NCBI RefSeq assembly: GCF_901709675.1
Contig: NC_051096.1
Location: 5,731,001 to 5,795,000 of the forward strand
Length of the DNA stretch: 64,000 nt
Source: Syngnathus acus
Taxonomy: Eukaryota > Chordata > Actinopteri > Syngnathiformes > Syngnathidae
Direction of reading: 5' to 3'
In this document: positions 1 through 17,526 of the stretch, piece after piece
Layout of the letters: the number at the start of each line of letters is the position of its first letter
Position numbering within the stretch: the stretch's first letter is position 1
Program-made: the position numbers and the translations under genes
Notes under the pieces: generated by a model
The model's database searches: none
What the model saw: the letters and a program-made list of their open reading frames with translations, nothing else
Told to the model about the DNA's origin: nothing

Positions 1-510
1 GTTAAAAATCAATATTACGTCATAACCAGAGTTGCACACCTGTGTGAGAGCTCATATGTCAAACTAGCAAACCTTTTCTAACAAGGCTTTTTGTGCCTTG
101 TCCTGCTCAAACAGGACGGAACACTTCAAATAAAACCTCCAGTCATACTTGCTCGAATCAGCAATTTTCATACCATATATATAAAAAAAAAAAAATGTAA
201 AGGTCAGATTACGACGGCATGCAGAGCCCACTAAATTGCTTTTTATATCATAAATTTATACGCCGCAGTTGAATTGTATTTCACTTGAGTGCACCAAATT
301 GCACATTTTCAGAACTTTCCATCTGTCTTTAACTAACGATTGCGTAACAGTGTCAATTATTACACAGCCTAAAGCTGCAAGATGAACCAGTTGAAATGTA
401 GCCAAACACATCCGGAGCTTTACTTATCACGTAATCCATACCGGACACCTTTTCTGGACATCCGTTACACTAAGTCAACTTTCAACCTTGCTCATGGAGG
501 AGATGCTGAA
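1..510. other. 5' flank of slc9a3 copy A
   Basis: AT-rich non-coding sequence with an A-run near 181-195. An open frame at 382-588 has no family resemblance and overlaps the predicted promoter, so I do not treat it as a gene. I see no RNA gene or named repeat here. Confidence 0.5.
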
Positions 511-520
511 TATATAAAAA
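511..520 (+). promoter_or_regulatory. TATA box of slc9a3 copy A
   Basis: The sequence tatataaaaa lies about 90 bp upstream of the ATG at 612 and is followed by a GC-richer stretch. This gives a predicted start site near 540-550 and a short leader. The second copy has no equally good TATA box; its nearest candidate is catattaaag around 5774. Confidence 0.6.
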
Positions 521-611
521 GGCCGAGTTGTGTTTTCGGCTCACTCCGTCGTTTGACCACTGGACAACTCAAAGGCAAAGATAATTAAGAGTAAGAACTT
601 TTTTTGCCCAA

Positions 612-3600
612 ATGGAACCACGTGGACACGCACACGTTTGGCTTCTCGGGTTAGTACTGTTGATTTGTTTTATTCCCGGGGTCACGGCGGAGAACGGCGA
701 CCATCAACATTGCAAACCCGATGCAAGTGGTCATGAACACGCCTCCAACATCACCGGGATACCCATCGTGTCTTTTAAGTGGCATCATGTGGAGAGCCCT
801 TATCTGATTGCGTTATGGATCATTGTTGCTTTTTTGTCAAAACTGGGTATGTAAAAATAATATTTGTTTATAGACATCCTCTTTAATAATAATATGAGTC
901 TTATGCTCAGAATGTATTGTAGTTAAAATCATGCTACATGTGATTCAACATATTTCATGTTATTTTGGTTCCAAGAGGTCTTAGCAATAACACATAAGAG
1001 TAATTAAAAAGTTTTCTATTCTTAAATGAAGTAAAAAATTCAAAATAAAAGTCATCTAATGAATGCAACCCACACAACATAAATAATCCGCACTGACATA
1101 AATCAATATTGTGAAATAAGTGCCTTTTTTCTTTTACTGGTTCACTGAGCTTGATTATTAAGCCATAAAGTCAAGCAACCTTAACCAAATGTCTGTTTAG
1201 TTATGCAAAGTAATCTCCGGCCATTTATATTCACAACCATGGTTAATGATATGCCAAGGACAAAAAGTTCAAGAGTCGATCATTTGCAAATTTTGCAAGT
1301 TTAGGTTTTGTGATTTAGTTGGAGCTAAACTGGAGCTAAAATCCCCCAAATTAATTTGGAATGAGATTTTAAATAAACTCCCTTCACTTTAAATTCCTTT
1401 CCTGAGTTTCATTTATTTCTCTCGCTGCCACCTAATTAATTCTGTGACATTTCTTCATCTCTCAACAGTAATCGAGGCCAACCATCATGTGACAAATATA
1501 ATCCCAGAGAGCGCCCTGCTCATTTCCTTTGGCTTCATCCTCGGCGGCATAATCTGGGGTGCGGATAAGGTCCAGACCTTCAAGTTGACCCCGACCGTTT
1601 TTTTCTTCTACCTGCTGCCCCAAATCATCCTGGATGCGGGCTATTTCATGCCAAACAAACTATTCTTCACTAACTTGGGAACCATCCTGGTCTACGCTAT
1701 TATTGGGACTTGTTGGAACGCTGCTAGCTTGGGCCTCTCGCTATGGGGTTGTCACAAGGGAGGAGCTATGGGTAAGAATCATCTTCATTGGCCAATTACG
1801 TTAAAAACACAACAGAAAGTTTACAAATAATATATACGGTATTGCATACACATACAAACTGTACATAACTGCAAAGTCTGTCTTCTGACCTTCTGCAGGT
1901 GATCTGGAAATCGGCCTGCTGCAGTACCTTCTTTTTGGCAGTCTGATAGCCGCTGTGGACCCGGTAGCCGTCCTAGCTGTGTTTGAACAGGTCCATGTCA
2001 ATGAGGTCCTCTTCATCCTGGTGTTTGGAGAGTCACTCCTCAACGATGGCGTGACAGTGGTTTGTAGACTCCATTCTAATATGACAATACAATATGAGCA
2101 TGTACCACAAAATGACTCTTGGTGTGCCACAAGGCTCTATGTTGAGACCCTTGTTTTTACATGGCCAGATAATTAGCACTGAGTAACCACGCTTTTCCCC
2201 AACAAACCCAAAATAATAATTTTCTCTCTCTACTTTAGGTGCTCTTCAATGTATTTGATGCATTTGTCTCTCTGGGAGGAGCCAAAATTAATGCTGTGGA
2301 GATAATTAAAGGAATAAGTAAGGAGTCTTTAAATATGATTTGTGGGAATAATATGAAAAATTTCAAATAAATATTCTCCTTTGTCTCCAGTTTCCTTCTT
2401 TGTGGTGGCGTTCGGCGGCTCGCTACTCGGTATGGTGTTTGGTTTGCTGCTCTCTCTTCTGACCAGATGCACGAAAAATATTCAGATCATTGAGGCCGGC
2501 TTCATTTTCGTGTTGGGGTACCTCTCCTACCTCACTGCTGAGATGCTCTCCCTTTCTGCCATCCTTTCGTAAGTGCTCTTGAGCTATCAAACCATTTTTT
2601 CCCCCTCCCTAACTCATTCTAGGTTTTAAATTTGTTAGTTGTGCTTCCCCACTTTAGAATTGTCTTCTGTGGCGTCAGCTGCCAAAAGTACATCAACGCA
2701 AACATGGATGAAAGGTCCGTCACCACGGTCAGATATGCCATGAAGGTGCTCGCCAATGGATCAGAAACCATCATTTTTGTTTTCCTGGGAATATCTGCCG
2801 TTGATAAGGAAATATGGGTGTGGAACACGGGCTTTGTCCTCCTCACACTCTTCTTCATCTTTGTGTATCGGATCATTGGTAAGATTTGAGGTCTTTTTTG
2901 ATGTGGAATTTCTAAATGTGATGGCTGAAAATTCCCCCAACAGGTGTTTTTTTCCTAACCTGGATCATGAACAAATTCCGGCTGGTTCGATTGGAGTTTA
3001 TTGATCAGATTATTATGAGCTACGGTGGCCTGCGAGGGGCAGTTGCTTATGGCCTGGCAGTGATGCTGGATGGAAACAAGATTAAGGAGAAGAATTTAAT
3101 GGTCTCCACGACTTTGATTGTAGTTTACTTCACTGTCATCCTTCAGGTATTGATTTTACGTCCCCAAAAAGACTCTTGGAAAAGTTTTTGATTGTGGTCT
3201 GTTTTTTTTTTTGGGGTTGTAGGGAGTAACTATGAAACCTCTCGTCACTTGGCTGAAAGTCAAGAGAGCTGCAGTGACCGAGCTCACACTTATCGAAAAA
3301 GTGCAAGACAAGGTGAATTTAAGATCAGTTTTCAGCCCCTCTACTGAAATAAACCTCCAAGACTTAAACTTTTTTTTTTTTTCAGGTATTCGATCACATG
3401 CTGGTCGCCATCGAAGACATATCGGGACAAATTGGACATAACTACATGAGAGACAAGTATGGCAACACTTTGATTAGGATTGAAATTTTTAACTGAACAT
3501 TTTTTGCTTTCTGTGAAGGTGGAATCATTTCGAGGCGAAATATATGTCGAGAATTTTCATGAAGCCATCCGTAAGGAAGAATCGTGACCATGTCTTCAAA

Positions 3601-4902
3601 GTTTTCCATAAACTGAACCTTAAGGATGCTATGAGCTATGTGGATGAGGTGGGTGACCTAAACAGCTTCTATTTCTTCTTGCATATTCCCAACATCAAAA
3701 ATAATTTTTCTGTTGGTGCAGGGTGAACGCAGGGGCTCTCTGGAGTTCATCCGAAACGAATCGGCATTCGTTGACTTCAAGAAAAAGTATGGTGACAGTT
3801 TCTCTGAGATGATGCCAGACATCATGGCTGACATGGCAGATGATCGTGGTACAATGTCCTCCATGGGGTGAGTGGACCAAAATACCAATTTCAGGTCTTC
3901 TACACTCGAATATAAAATAACTGCTTCGGTTTCACCTTCATAGACGAGACCCTGTGCCATCAGTGAGTTTGGAAATGCACCAGCAGTCCATAAAAGGTGT
4001 GAGGGAAGCAGAGGACATTAACAGCCATCATTTGCTACAGCAACATTTGTACAAAGGCAGAAAACAGGTATCACGTTCAAAACATCAAACTTTGATCATA
4101 AAGAATGAACTAATTTCTATTCTCAACATGCTAGCACCGACATAGGTATAGCCGGAGTCATTTTGACCTCAACAAAGATGAAAACGAAGTGCAGGAGATC
4201 TTCCAGAGGACCATGAGAAGTCGTTTGGAGTCATTCAAGTCAGCAAAAATGGGCGTTGCTCCGCCAAAGACCATAACCAAGCATCAAAAGAAAGACCAGC
4301 AACAAAAGGTCAAGCGGGGAGGCCAGCCGAGATCAATGCGTTGCGAAATGACTGTTTGTAAATAACAATTTTTCCTATATTGCAGATGTCATTCAGAAAA
4401 ACAACAGATAAAAGTAAAACTTATCATTCCGGTGATGAAGATTTTGAGTTCTCAGAAGGAGACAGCGCTTCTGGCTATGAAGCATCAGGAGATTCACTCC
4501 CCATGAGGGTCAACTACAGAGTGGGAGGTAAAATCAATCCATCACTTGACCCACTTATTCATTCCAGACTTGTAATCTATTTATCATTCTCCAGCTGGAA
4601 TTGAGAATCCAGCCTTTATGCCAGATCTGGACTCTCTGGGGCCCATGCAGATTCCACCGTGGTTAGCGGAGACCGAGCTCCATAGTAGCATGGTGGCCCC
4701 CTCCCAGAGGGCCCAAGTGAGGCTGCCTTGGACACCCAGCAACCTGCGACGCCTCGCCCCGCTACGCATCAGTACTCGTTCCACCGATTCTTTCATGCAA
4801 GCTGACGTACCTGTTACGCAAGAGAGGGATGAAGATGAGTTACCGCCGCCATTGACGCCACCACCTCCACCACCTTCTGACAGGCACGGGGGTCACATGT
4901 AG
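612..4902 (+). CDS. slc9a3: Sodium/hydrogen exchanger 3-like, tandem copy A
   Basis: Apical-type Na+/H+ exchanger of the NHE3 group, which moves H+ out of and Na+ into epithelial cells (gill or kidney in fish; tissue is inference). Fifteen coding exons with clean GT-AG joins: 612-846, 1469-1771, 1899-2059, 2239-2317, 2391-2568, 2658-2878, 2944-3146, 3223-3312, 3386-3456, 3519-3648, 3722-3867, 3944-4067, 4135-4308, 4386-4527 and 4595-4902. They sum to 2565 nt, 854 aa (human NHE3 is 834). There is a cleavable signal peptide at residues 1-26, then the transport core with the ion-binding Asn-Asp in [24 protein letters not shown] and [13 protein letters not shown]. The NHE3-type cytoplasmic tail has [13 protein letters not shown] and a final IENPAF/VPSQRA-like segment. 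The usual Ala after the Asn-Asp is Gly here. The tail ends HGGHM, so the PDZ-type S/T at position -2 of mammalian NHE3 is missing. Copy B follows in the same orientation 1.1 kb downstream. Confidence 0.93.
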
Positions 4903-6013
4903 CCTCCCATCTTCATCTCCTTTAACTTGGCTGCCAAAGACACAGAACATTACCTCAGACTTTGCACTGTCTCCTCTCTAAATATTGTCAAGGGAATGTT
5001 TTGTTTTTTTTCTCCGAGACTGGTTAACTCCTTTAGAACCTTTGTACTGGTGACACTTTGACCCATGTAGATTTATCATCACCATTTGCTAAACACGTGT
5101 GGGAGATGCATGTTAGCATCAGGTGCAAAATGCACACAAATATTTTTTTTTTTTCAAGGGATGCAATATGTACAGCTTTTTATTTATTAATATAACCCAT
5201 TCAATGAAGATGTGGAAGCTACAGAGTAGCATTAAAGATATTTTTATCTGAATAATCTTTCAACCCAAACAACTATATAGCGTGTTTTTTTCATCCATAC
5301 GGCAAAATATTTGGATGATAGTCACCAGCTGTTATAATATTTCTCTCAAGAATACTTTGACCAAGTAAAATATTAGACTGTTTCATGTAGATTTTTTAAA
5401 TTAAAATGAAAAAAGAATGTGGAGTTTATTTATTTATCATTCTTCTTACACATCCATTTCCTCCAATTTTCTCTGTACACTAACGAAGGTGCAATGAAAA
5501 GAAAGTTATTATTATTATTCCTAATTTATAAACACAGCATTCAACAAGTTACACGTTTCCACCACTAAGAGGCAGAGGGCACTTATTCATTACCAGTCAA
5601 TTAAAATTAATAATTCTAACGTAATTTAAAAAAAAAAAAAAAAAGTCGAAAAATAACCCTGACTCTGCCATTTTTAATCCTGTTTGCCTCATTCAATCTT
5701 CAAATTTATGCCAAACGTAAATTACCGGACGGCTATCTGGACGTGACGTCACGCCGATTACGTCAGCACCCGCATATTAAAGTGCCTTTTGCGTCTAAAG
5801 GACAACGTGAATCTACTCTCCGACATTTATTTCATCGCCTGACCACGGGAAACAATCACCATTAATGGAGTAAAAATGAAAATGAGAGGTGTAAGTTAAA
5901 GTAATAAGAGAGAAATTGGCAAAAGCCAAAGAAAGTTTGAACTTATTGACTGTCTCTGGAGTTCAAGGCAAAAGGAGTGCCTTCAAATTTTCTTGCCCTA
6001 TTGAACGAATCAA
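4903..6013. other. 3' UTR of copy A and 5' region of copy B
   Basis: The first part is probable 3' UTR of the upstream exchanger, with an ATTAAA signal at 5231-5236. The second part holds an A-run near 5627-5644 and a GC-richer patch around 5735-5830 with the palindromic element tgacgtca. That looks like a CRE-type site in the promoter of the second exchanger. A possible non-coding leader exon ends near agaggtgtaagt at about 5885-5896. Confidence 0.45.
5231..5236 (+). promoter_or_regulatory. Probable poly(A) signal (ATTAAA) of slc9a3 copy A
   Basis: This variant hexamer lies about 330 bp after the stop codon and before the predicted promoter of the next gene. It is followed by T-rich sequence. 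Confidence 0.4.
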
Positions 6014-9000
6014 ATGCATCCATGTGGATTAGCATACATTTGGCTCCTCTGCTCAGTCTTGCTGATTTCGGTGGTCCTTGGTTCCTCGATAGCTGAAGAT
6101 GAGACAGCAAAGCATCAAAATACCAGTGGAAATGGCACCAGGATAGACATTGTGTCCTTTAGGTGGGATCATGTGAAGGGTCCTTATATAGTTGCATTAG
6201 GGGTACTGGTGGCCTTTTTGGCAAAACTAGGTAAGTAAAAATTCCAGAATATTGCCTTTTTTTTTTTACTTCTGTGATACTTCTCTGATGGTCTATCATA
6301 AACACTATTTGTTCTATGATATTCTTTATTCCCCAACAATCCTATTATCTTCAATTTCAAATTCCATGTTCCTCCACAGTGATCGAGGCGAATCATCATG
6401 TGACCTATATAATCCCAGAAAGCGCTCTGCTCATTATCTTCGGCTTCATCCTGGGTCTCATCATCTGGTGGGCAGACATAGTGCACCTCTTTGAGTTGAC
6501 CCCCACCGTATTTTTCTTATACCTGCTTCCTCAAATCGTCCTGGATGCCGGCTATTTTTTGCCAAATAAGCTGTTCTTCCGAAATATTGGAACCATTCTG
6601 GTCTATGCCATTATTGGGACTTTATGGAATACTGTCAGCTTGGGGTTGACCCTATGGGGCTGTCAGAAGGATGGAGCCATGGGTAAGAAGATGCTAAAGG
6701 TTCAAGTCAAAGCTTCCCACTATTAAATGTTTTTGTCTGCCTTTTGTTTTCAAGGTAATTTGGACATGGCCTTGCTTCAATATCTTTTATTCAGCTCTGT
6801 AATTGCCGCAGTGGACCCGGTGGCTGTTTTATCCGTGTTTGAGGAGGTCCACGTCAATGAGGTCCTTTTCATTCTGGTGTTGGGCGAGTCACTCGTCAAT
6901 GATGGTGTGACAGTGGTGAATATGCAGAGCCGTTTACTAACTCTTCATTGACAGTAAATAAGGAAATTAGCCGTTGTAATTGGACCTATTGAATGTTGTA
7001 TTAATTGCTGTGCTGTTTTTTTTTTTTTTTTTAGATGCTCTTCAATATGATTGAGGCCTATATTTCCCACAACAAGGCCTACATTGATGTTTTGGATATA
7101 CTCAGCGGAATAGGTAAGGAGTGAGATTGTCTTAAGGAGCAAAACAATGTTTGAGATTTCACTTCCTGTTTTGTCCAGTGTCCTTTTTTTTAGTGGCAGT
7201 TGGCGGCTCGCTCCTCGGTGTAGTTTTTGGTTTGCTGCTCTCGCTTCTGACCAGATACACAAGAAGCATCCAGATTATCGAGCCGGGTTTTATCTTTGTG
7301 GTGGGGTACCTCTCCTACCTGACTGCTGAGATGTTGTCCCTTTCCGCCATCTTGTCGTGAGTCCTTTCAATCCGATTACTGTTTAATGTACTGGCCAAAC
7401 GTTTTGAAATTTTCTTAGGGTTTTCAGCTGTGGCGTGGTCTGCAAAAAATACATCAACGCAAACATGGATGAAAGGTCCGTCACTACGGTCAGATATGCC
7501 ATGAAGGTGCTCGCCAATGGATCAGAAACCATCATTTTTGTTTTCCTGGGAATCATAGCCATTGATAAGGATTTATGGGTGTGGAACACGGGCTTTGTCC
7601 TCCTCACACTCTTCTTCATCTTTGTGAATCGCTTCATCGGTGAGATTTGATCAGATTTTAATAGTTAAATGGATACAATGATTTACAAGTTTGTGTGCAA
7701 CAGGTGTTTTTTTCCTAACCTGGATCATGAACAAATTCCGGCTGGTTCCTTTGGAGTTCATTGATCAGATTATTATGAGCTACGGTGGCCTGCGAGGGGC
7801 AGTTGCTTATGGCCTGGCAATGATGCTGGATAAAAACACGATTAAGGAGAAAGATTTATTGGTCTCCACGACTCTCATTGTAGTTTATGTCACGGTTATC
7901 CTTCAGGTAGGTTTTTGTTTTCTTAAGAGGATTTTAGATTGGTTGATGTGGCTCAGTATTTAATTTGCAGGGATTGACGCTGAAACCTCTTGTCGCTTGG
8001 CTGAAAGTAAAGAAAGCTTCGGATGCTGAGCACACGCTCATCGAAACGGTGCAGAATAAGGTGAGGGTTTAAAAAAAAAAAGTGTATTTACACAATTAAA
8101 ACACAATCCTGTTGTTCAATTAGGTCTTCGAACACATGCTTGTTGCAATTGAAGATATCGCCGGGCAATTTGGTCACAACTACATGATGGATAAGTATGT
8201 GACATCATTTTTTTTTTTTTTTAAATTGGGGTTTGAATGGTGCTCTAAGCGTTATTTACTGCGCAGGTGGAATCATTTTGAAAACAAGTGGGTGGCGCCC
8301 ATTTTGATGAAGCCGTCGGCGAGGAAGAATCAAGATTACGTTTTCAAAGTTTTTCATCGGCTCAATCTCAAGGATGCTATAAGTTATGTGGCCGAGGTTG
8401 GTACCTACCGCACACGGTAAAATATCTTCTTAATCGTTCTAAACGCTATAATTGGATGCAGGGCGAACGCAACGGTTCTTTGGGACTGATCCGGAATCAA
8501 TCTGGAGTGATTGAACTCGAGAAAAGGTTTGCGCAAAGATCCTCGGAAGCGATGCCTGACATTATGGTGGACAATCACCGCGCAGTGTCCTCTTTGGGGT
8601 AAGTCAATCATTTCAACGGGTCGAGATAATTGAGTGGCCATTTTTGATCATTTTACCCGAGTAGACGAGAGCCTTGGCCTTCGGTGAGCTTGGAAATGCA
8701 CGATCAGTCTTTCAAGGGTGCGAAGCAAACGGAAGACATCAGTCACCACCTGCTGCAGCAACACTTGTACAAAGGCAGGAAACAGGTAGCGAAGTCCTAA
8801 AAGCAAAATAAAACACAATGTAATGATTAATTCCAATTTTTTTGTATCCCAGCATCGGCATAGATATAGTAGAAGCTATATCGAGGTCAACAAAGACAAA
8901 AAAGAAGCGCAGGAGATCTTCCAGAGGACCATGAGAAATCGTTTGGAGTCTTTTAAGTCGACAAAGATGGGGGCCGTTGCAAAGACAGGAGCAAAGTACC

Positions 9001-9663
9001 CCAAAAAACTCCACGACCATAAGGTTAAGTTTTCATGATTGAAATGTTGGAATTCAGCTGGGTTTTGAATTTGATAAAAATATTTCTACACCTTTTCTTC
9101 TTGCAGATGTCATCGGGAAAACTTTACCGTTATGAAAACGAAGGTTTGCAACGAAGTGGGTGAGAGCGTTTTATTTTGACATTCATAATATTTCTTTTCT
9201 AGAGCCTGATATAGTAGAGGAGGGCAGCACCTCCAGCTTCGAGGCATCGGATGACTCACTCACCATGAAAGTCCTCCGTAAAGCAGAAGGTAGATTCCAT
9301 CCATCGGCTTCTCCTAGAAGAATCCAAACACTGATAGAAAATTTGAGAAAATCATTTGGGGTTTTTTTTTGGGCAGAAAATGAGAACCCAACCTTCCTGA
9401 TGCAAATGGACCCGGCAGAATCAACGCTGGCTCCTCCATGGTTGTCAGAGACGGAGGCTGACAGCAACATAGCAGCCCCCTCGGAGAGGGCCCGGGAGAG
9501 ATTGCCGTGTACGCCCAATAGCAAGCGAAGCCTGTCGCAATCCACGGACTCCATCGTGCAGGCTGAAGCAGCAGCCGGGGAAGACAGTAGCGACGAAGAG
9601 CTCCAGCCACCAGTAACTCCGCCGCCGCCACCACCACCAGCATCTTCACCACCTTCCAACTGA
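6014..9663 (+). CDS. slc9a3: Sodium/hydrogen exchanger 3-like, tandem copy B
   Basis: Second NHE3-type exchanger, tandem to copy A. Exons: 6014-6230, 6380-6682, 6755-6915, 7035-7113, 7179-7356, 7419-7639, 7704-7906, 7971-8060, 8124-8194, 8267-8396, 8462-8598, 8665-8785, 8853-9023, 9107-9143, 9203-9289 and 9377-9663. They total 2493 nt, 830 aa. It shares exon lengths with copy A through exon 10 except the first. The core keeps [23 protein letters not shown] and [13 protein letters not shown]; Leu to Val just before the Asn-Asp is unusual. Where copy A has one exon (4386-4527), copy B has two, split by a 59-bp intron. The C-terminus is a run of prolines ending SSPPSN with no PDZ-type motif. Exons 6 and 7 are almost identical to copy A although the rest has diverged clearly. 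It converges on olah, 361 bp away. Confidence 0.92.
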
Positions 9664-9849
9664 GAGTGATGAGCAGGGCTTGACATGAACTTCTGCGGCT
9701 TTCTAGCCACTTAGCATTTTTCGCTCACCGCAATCTAGTTGTTGGGAGTTAGGCACAACTAAAAACAAAGCACTTGAGTAAACTTTCAGACTGGATCTGA
9801 ATGTGTTGGCCGACACCACTTGAGAAGGCTGACTCAGAGAAGAGATCAC

Positions 9850-9855
9850 AATAAA
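9850..9855 (+). promoter_or_regulatory. Poly(A) signal of slc9a3 copy B
   Basis: A canonical AATAAA lies 187 bp after the stop codon, in the short gap between this gene and the convergent olah gene. It is followed within 50 bp by a T-rich run. Confidence 0.6.
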
Positions 9856-10024
9856 TGCACTTGGACCAAAATACGTGGCTTTGCCTTTTTTTTTTTTTTT
9901 TACTTCATTTTTTTCCCTCTTCATTACAATTATATCTCCTTGCAAAATTATTTCAAGTGTTTTTCTTAGCAACATTTGGACAAATGATATGTATTCTATA
10001 TACAGTAAATAAAGACATATTTCT

Positions 10025-11439
10025 TCACAAATAGTCCATTTCAGATGTTTCGAGATGTTTCGTAATATAGTCTAATATTATTTGTTCATTTCCAGGATCC
10101 TTGAGGTAGAAATGCGACCCATCAAGCATCCTGACGAGGAAGTCTCCTGTTGTGATGTCTTTCCATGCTGTTGACAAACGATGCAATTAGATGCATACAA
10201 AATTAGCTTTTTCGCCATTTCATGTATGTTGTTGATTTTCAATACCCATGTGAGTTGTCACCACTGTTGTATTATTTCTGTATCAGAGCACTGACCTTGT
10301 AAATCATGAGGAATATCATCTTTGCCGTCAAAGCATGAGACTGGGCAGGAGAGGAATGGACTTAATGCCGTGTTACACCTGTAACAAATCAAGCAAAACT
10401 TATTATATGCAAATATAAATGTATTTTTTTTATTTGAATGAAACCAAGTTGTGAGCCCACTTGTAGTTCTCGACAACATGTAGGTCAGCTTTAAGCGCAG
10501 GAAGGAACAGTTGCAGAACTTCGGGGTTGGCCAGAAGCTCAGGCGGAGTTCCCCCGATCGAACCCAGCCACTTGAGAAAGTCCTTGTCTGATAAGTCACT
10601 TCTCTTTGTGGTTTGGATCCGAGTCTCAGACTATGACAAGACCAAATGATCTGACATCAAGTTCTAAATATCAGACAAGAACAATACCACAAAATCATTG
10701 CAGAATTTCTTATGAATTAAATGGAATCAGTAATTTGTTTATTTGACTCATTTTAATCCCTAAAGAGGAAAATCAATATAAATTCTGCTATTTCCAACAG
10801 TACAAACAATTAGCACGAGTAATTCAGAAAAATATGCGATATGTGATCTTACATAAGGTGCAGGTGCACCAGAAAGGAAAATATGAACTGGCTCAATATT
10901 GTGCAGTTTCTTCAGAGCATCTGCAACAGCATAGCTTGTATGAGCACCAAAACTAAAAAAAAAAACAGAAGGGTAAACAACATGGTATAAGAATTTATAT
11001 TTAAAAATAGACAGCAGGGAAATCATGTGTGTTTTGTTTTTATACCTGTGGCCAAATAGAGCAAATGGCTTCTCTTTGAGCACTGGCAATAACAAATGAA
11101 GAACCTCATCCACAATTTGCTGCATGTTCTCAAAGAAAGGCTCTTTGGCCCGACTTTCACGTCCTGGAAGTCTGACAGAAAGCACTGGAAGTAAAAGAAT
11201 AACAAAGATTCTGTAGGCAGATGTATTCACATACACTGACCACCACAATTATTATTCAAAACTATTATTAATATAGGACAGTGTCAATGCTTATATTATG
11301 TTGTTTTACCTTCTATGGAGCTGTTAAGGACGTTCCCCCAGCGTGCATAATGTATGGAGCCTCCACCTGCCCAGGGGAAGCAGATCAACCTGGCAACAGC
11401 CTCTGGCCTTTTCTTGAAACAAGTGATCAACTTTTCCAT
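10025..11439 (-). CDS. olah: S-acyl fatty acid synthase thioesterase, medium chain (oleoyl-ACP hydrolase)
   Basis: Type II thioesterase that releases medium-chain fatty acids from fatty acid synthase in the cytosol. Six exons on the minus strand, from the start: 11310-11439, 11046-11184, 10853-10952, 10461-10630, 10296-10378 and 10025-10167. They sum to 765 nt, 254 aa, close to human OLAH. Visible family blocks are LICFPWAGGGSIHYARWG near residue 20, RLPGRESR and QIVDEV. The nucleophile elbow GHSFGAH is split by an intron after Gly-His. The acid-residue region is FDGKDDIPHD, and the catalytic His lies in DGSHFYLKDPGNE near the C-terminus. The Ser-Asp-His triad therefore looks complete. The start at 11439 matches the family length; an upstream in-frame start (11544) would add 35 residues with no match. 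The acceptor of the exon at 10461-10630 has an alternative six bases downstream. Confidence 0.92.
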
Positions 11440-12661
11440 CCTGAATTTGTAAAAGTATTCAGACTTTAAAGTGACTCGTGTCTGTGTTGCCTCAACATGC
11501 AGGAAAGACACAACCGACAATAAAACAATATACAACGAATACAAAAGTAAAAGTAGAGGTTGTTGTCCTGCAAAGCTTCAGCTACTACACTTCCGGGATT
11601 GATTCTTCTTCTACGATGTGTGTCGGTTTTGACACGTAGCGACACCTATTGTGTGGAGTCGTCGTGCATTCGTCAAGTCACTTAAAAGCCAATACTACGC
11701 GAATCGAAGTTCAACGATAGTGTGAAAAGGGGAGGTGATATTATTCTAAATTTGGAGAAAGAATAAAAAGTTAGGGGGAAGTGACGTTCTTTTCTACAGT
11801 TGGTATTTCCTGACGGGGTTCCCTAGGTGGAAGCGCAAGCCTGACTTTTGGGTCAAGTTAAGTTTATTCACTAGATAGAAACAACGGAAACAGTATTCTC
11901 TTATTTGGTAATTTAGACTGAATAACCTTTAACTGCGATATTAATTAAAAATTATATCAAAGGAAAAGGTGAAAACATAATTTATTCCTCCCCCTCTAAG
12001 CGTGTTGTCCAGGAATGGAAAAAACAGACAAAGTCTCAGAGTTAGTTTTATTATTTTGAAAGGCTATTTCGGAAATGTAACTAACTGCTACTTGTTAACT
12101 TGATGGCGAGGTTAACGAGGGCGCAGCATATACATTTCACACAGTGGGCTCACTGTCGCTGCTGTCAAGGCAAATTTCGGGCTAGGGAAACCGTGGTATA
12201 ATTTAATATACATATTTAAAATCGCCCGTCGCGCGACGTAACAGAAGAACGCGATAAAAAAAAAAGGTAAATATTTGTATGAGTCTCGTCTGTTGTGTTG
12301 TCAGTCCGTCGTTAATGACGATGGCTAAAGCTAACTAATGTTATTACCGTAGTTTGGTGAGTGTTAGCGGCTAACACCAGATCCACTTGAGAACTTGAGA
12401 ATATTGTCATTCTTTCCTTCCAGCTTGAGCTGGAAAAAAATCAAAAGACTTAATCACGGAGGTCTACACGAATCTTGAATTACTTTGGGAAAGGCAGTGG
12501 AGAGAACTACCGGCCAAGTGATTCTCCTCCTCAGCGGCCCGGTTCCACATCAGCTGGAGCAACCGGGAGGCAGCGTTTGGACCTTCCGTGGAAGACGTTC
12601 TGTGAGCAGGGAGGGTTGGATGGTCTCTGGGTGCCGGGTCATCCGGGGAGAGAACTCATGA
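11440..12661. other. Head-to-head intergenic region, olah / ago3
   Basis: These genes diverge, so both promoters should lie here. The olah leader is near 11440-11620. Around 12080-12360 the sequence is richer in CpG and probably holds the ago3 promoter and non-coding first exon. The stretch 12475-12661 reads open but is 5' leader in another frame; the coding start is at 12662. No repeat was recognised. Confidence 0.45.

Positions 12662-17526
<4,865 letters not shown>

Noticed and set aside
382-588. Open frame of 68 codons upstream of slc9a3 copy A
   Set aside because: Overlaps the TATA box and predicted start site and has no family resemblance.
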